Assembly: GCA_025548565.1 (NCBI GenBank)
Contig: JAJLPB010000005.1
Span: 310,001 to 374,000 of the forward strand
Reading direction: 5' to 3'
DNA: 64,000 bases
Source: Rugamonas sp. A1-17
GTDB taxonomy: Bacteria; Pseudomonadota; Gammaproteobacteria; Burkholderiales; Burkholderiaceae_D
Shown here: positions 63,101 to 64,000 of the stretch, piece after piece
Numbering within the stretch: position 1 is the stretch's first letter
Layout: the number at the start of each line of letters is the position of its first letter
Translations under genes and position numbers: made by a program
The notes under the pieces: model-generated
Told to the model about the DNA's origin: nothing
Database searches by the model: none
Seen by the model: the letters and a program-made list of their open reading frames with translations, nothing else

Positions 63101-63437
63101 CGGCGACCTGCTGCCGTGGATGTTCCGCAAAAATCAAATGGGCCCGTTGATCGGCAAACGCACGTGGGGTGGGCTGGTCGGAGTCCTCGGCTTCCCCGTG
63201 CTGATGGACGGCGGCGGCATCACGGCGCCCAACTTGGCCTTCTGGACCCGCGATGGTGGCTGGGGCGTGGAAAACGAAGGCGTCGCGCCCGACATCGAAG
63301 TCGACCAGAATCCGGCCGACGTGATCGCCGGCCGCGATCCGCAATTGGAAAAGGCGATTGAAGTGATCAAGGCCGAACTGGCGAAGAACCTGCCCGTGCG
63401 GCCGGTGCATCCCGCCTTCCCGATCAAGGTGAAGTAA
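60144..63437 (+). CDS. Tricorn-type S41 peptidase (second of two tandem copies)
   Basis: 1097 aa. Signal peptide ends near GALA. Beta-propeller repeats (DVWLANRDGSSPRRLT; TYHPGADVVQSFTPDGKAV), a Pro/Ala/Lys linker at about 550-580 and C-terminal PDZ and S41 domains with IDERFNGGGSVAD and Ser985 in ETAGSGGDLLP. It is a diverged paralogue of the gene before it: the catalytic serine region differs (SGGD for SDGE). The start has GAGGAGACGAA upstream. Probably a partner in stepwise peptide degradation. Confidence 0.9.
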   Translation: MKHIISVAAALLTMSHGALALPSTSDTRMLTEPALSAQHLAFIYAGDVWLANRDGSSPRRLTSDPGEKSNPVFSPDGKSIAYSAQVDGNIDVYLLPVEGGVPKRLTYHPGADVVQSFTPDGKAVMFTSPRAAFNNRYRKLFTVPVAGGVETELEVPNAARAGWSPDGKQIVYNPFSPAFMQWKHYRGGTNSILWLFNRADKSVQQIPQPATHSNDVDPVWIGDTVYFRSDRDGEFNLYAYDTKTKAVRALTRHTDFPVLNIAAGGGGIVYEQAGYLHALDPASGQSHKLTIGVNSDLGASRPRWVSGAKYIRNASISPSGARVAYEFRGEIVTIPADKGDVRNLTHTPAAHERSPAWSPDGRSVAYFSDESGEYALHIRAQDGKGEARKFKLTGAGFYDNAVWSPDSKKIAYTDNAWTLYVMDVATGAIKKIASEPLYGVNKTLRAAWAPDSRWIAYALNSMTYTRSAYIYSLEQNKSWPVTDGLSDVVDPVFDKSGKYLYFFASTNAGPSNNWFSQQNEDNRVTRTIWMAVLRRDLPSPLIKESDEEKSAAPPAPAAAKEAAKPEAPKVDPKTGRDDPKVTVAPVAPISIDFDGIETRIVDLPVPAAALSELGTGEAGQIFFLRENDGKKAIQRFDLKDRKAETLLAEADDFEVSADGKKILYRLKEAWAMGSATAKTLTPGEGKIKVEAIEVHAEPRAEWTQIYNEAWRINRDFFYDPGMHGADWNKMRAKYAQFLPELSSRGDLNRVIQWLCSEIGVGHHRGGGGDFFNDAKPVPGGLLGADYEVSDGHYRFKKVYGGLNWNPALRAPLTEPGLNVKAGEYLLAVEGRPLLAPTNLYSAFENTANKAIDITVGPNADGSKSRTITVVPVATEDALRNRDWIEGNIRKVNAATGGKVAYVYVPNTATLGHTYFKRYFFPQADKDAVIIDERFNGGGSVADYYLEILQKKEIAWWTMRYGADMKTPSASIQGPRAMLIDETAGSGGDLLPWMFRKNQMGPLIGKRTWGGLVGVLGFPVLMDGGGITAPNLAFWTRDGGWGVENEGVAPDIEVDQNPADVIAGRDPQLEKAIEVIKAELAKNLPVRPVHPAFPIKVK

Positions 63438-63478
63438 GTGTTCGGAAGTGAACGCTGTAGCTGTTCACTTCCGGACAC
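63438..63478. promoter_or_regulatory. 16-bp inverted repeat, candidate enhancer for a sigma-54 activator
   Basis: GTGTTCGGAAGTGAAC and GTTCACTTCCGGACAC, reverse complements with one G/U-type mismatch, nine bases apart, directly after the tricorn stop. It lies 40-80 bases upstream of the sigma-54 promoter, a suitable place for an NtrC-type activator. No T-run, so not a clear terminator. Confidence 0.5.
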
Positions 63479-63518
63479 CGGCCCCGCACGAGCAGCCGCC
63501 GGGCCGCAATAACCACCG

Positions 63519-63534
63519 TGGCATGGATGTTGCA
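63519..63534 (+). promoter_or_regulatory. Sigma-54 promoter for the ABC permease operon
   Basis: TGGCATGGATGTTGCA: GG at -24, GC at -12 with ten bases between and a TTGC -12 box, 36 bases before the ATG. It closely matches the TGGCAC-N5-TTGC consensus. Confidence 0.7.
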
Positions 63535-63570
63535 AACGCCAGAGGTTTTCCATACACGGATTTTCGATCC

Positions 63571-64000
63571 ATGAAGCTAAGAGACTTTCGCATCGGCTGG
63601 CGCGCGCTGATACAGGAGCCGGCCTACACGCTGGCAGTGGTGCTTGGGCTGGGCGTGGGCTTGGCCGCGTGCCTGCTGCTGCTTGGCTTTGTGCGTTACT
63701 CAATGGAGTACGACGCGCATCTGCCGGACGTGGACAGGATCTACGTCGCCAAGCAGCATTTCAATCTCGATCCCGCATCGCCTCTGCACGAAGTGGTGCC
63801 GATGCTGCTGCGCGAGCCCGCGCTGAAGACGCCGGGCGTGACTGGCGCCGCGCTCTTTATCCCGGCGCGGCCCGAGATCACGCCACTCACGGTGCGCGTG
63901 AACCGAAGCATGTTCGCTGTGCGCGGCCTGACGGTGATGCCCGGCTTTACCGAAATGCTGGGAATGCGGGCAGTGCAGGGCGACCTGGCCGATGCACTGG
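63571..64000 (+). CDS. FtsX/MacB-type ABC transporter permease (3' truncated by window edge)
   Basis: 143 codons visible; the gene continues past the window. It starts ATGAAGCTAAGAGACTTT with a short cytoplasmic N-terminus (RIGWRALIQEPAYTLAVVLG), typical of MacB_PCD permeases, then one membrane helix (about 22-45) and a periplasmic domain (HLPDVDRIYVAKQHF). Such permeases work with an ATPase and often with a regulator in efflux of peptides or antimicrobials. The sigma-54 promoter upstream suggests that the operon also has an NtrC-type activator outside the window. Confidence 0.82.
   Translation, partial: MKLRDFRIGWRALIQEPAYTLAVVLGLGVGLAACLLLLGFVRYSMEYDAHLPDVDRIYVAKQHFNLDPASPLHEVVPMLLREPALKTPGVTGAALFIPARPEITPLTVRVNRSMFAVRGLTVMPGFTEMLGMRAVQGDLADAL

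Overview
This 64 kb window is chromosomal DNA from a high-GC betaproteobacterium, most likely an Oxalobacteraceae member such as Massilia, Duganella or Janthinobacterium. The evidence is several PEP-CTERM sorting-signal proteins (VPEP, a hydrophobic helix, then an RRRK-type tail), an EpsA-type LuxR regulator, a TIGR03790-family gene, and ordinary betaproteobacterial housekeeping genes (murJ, rpsT, rluE, icd, clpS-clpA). No rRNA, tRNA or CRISPR array was found.

Left part (1-24.5 kb). An exopolysaccharide locus runs on the + strand: a truncated GT2, an exported heparinase II/III-like lyase with its own terminator, then a tightly overlapping operon of GT4, heparinase-like protein, algD, GT4, galE, a nucleotidyltransferase and algA. 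AlgA and AlgD should make GDP-mannuronate and GalE should interconvert UDP-Glc and UDP-Gal, which suggests a uronate-containing polymer with lyases to trim it. Next come a PEP-CTERM protein, a TIGR03790 protein, an ExeM/NucH-type extracellular nuclease coupled to a second PEP-CTERM protein, a PhoB-like regulator coupled to EpsA, and a minus-strand pair of PEP-CTERM protein and S8 protease.

Middle (24.8-39.5 kb). An 11-gene, tightly coupled operon encodes a hybrid type II secretion/type IV pilus machine: GspG, GspF, GspE, PilM/GspL-, PilN-, PilO- and PilP-like proteins, a lipoprotein secretin, and three more prepilin-like proteins, the last lacking the conserved Glu5. A PEP-CTERM gene follows it. 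Then come murJ (minus), rpsT, a Ser/Ala-rich exported peptide, rluE (minus) and icd.

Island (39.5-51.0 kb). The 3' end of icd is the attachment site of a P4-like satellite element of lower GC. A 17-bp copy of the icd end, with one mismatch, marks the far junction, where the displaced icd terminator is still present. The island carries a tyrosine integrase, a four-gene cargo operon of largely unknown function, an HTH/ParA-like protein, AlpA, a short coupled ORF behind an RNA hairpin, a primase-helicase, an 11-copy GTGTTCC iteron cluster (probable origin), a Psu-like coiled-coil protein and two Ogr/Delta zinc fingers. The cargo lies where P4-type satellites often carry anti-phage systems and is the best candidate for an undescribed system.

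Right part (51.1-64 kb). Core genes resume with chrA, a Cys-rich small exported protein, a membrane-anchored glutaredoxin, a cold-shock protein, clpS-clpA, two tandem tricorn-type proteases separated by a REP-like doublet, and the start of an FtsX/MacB-type ABC permease preceded by a strong sigma-54 promoter match and an upstream inverted repeat.
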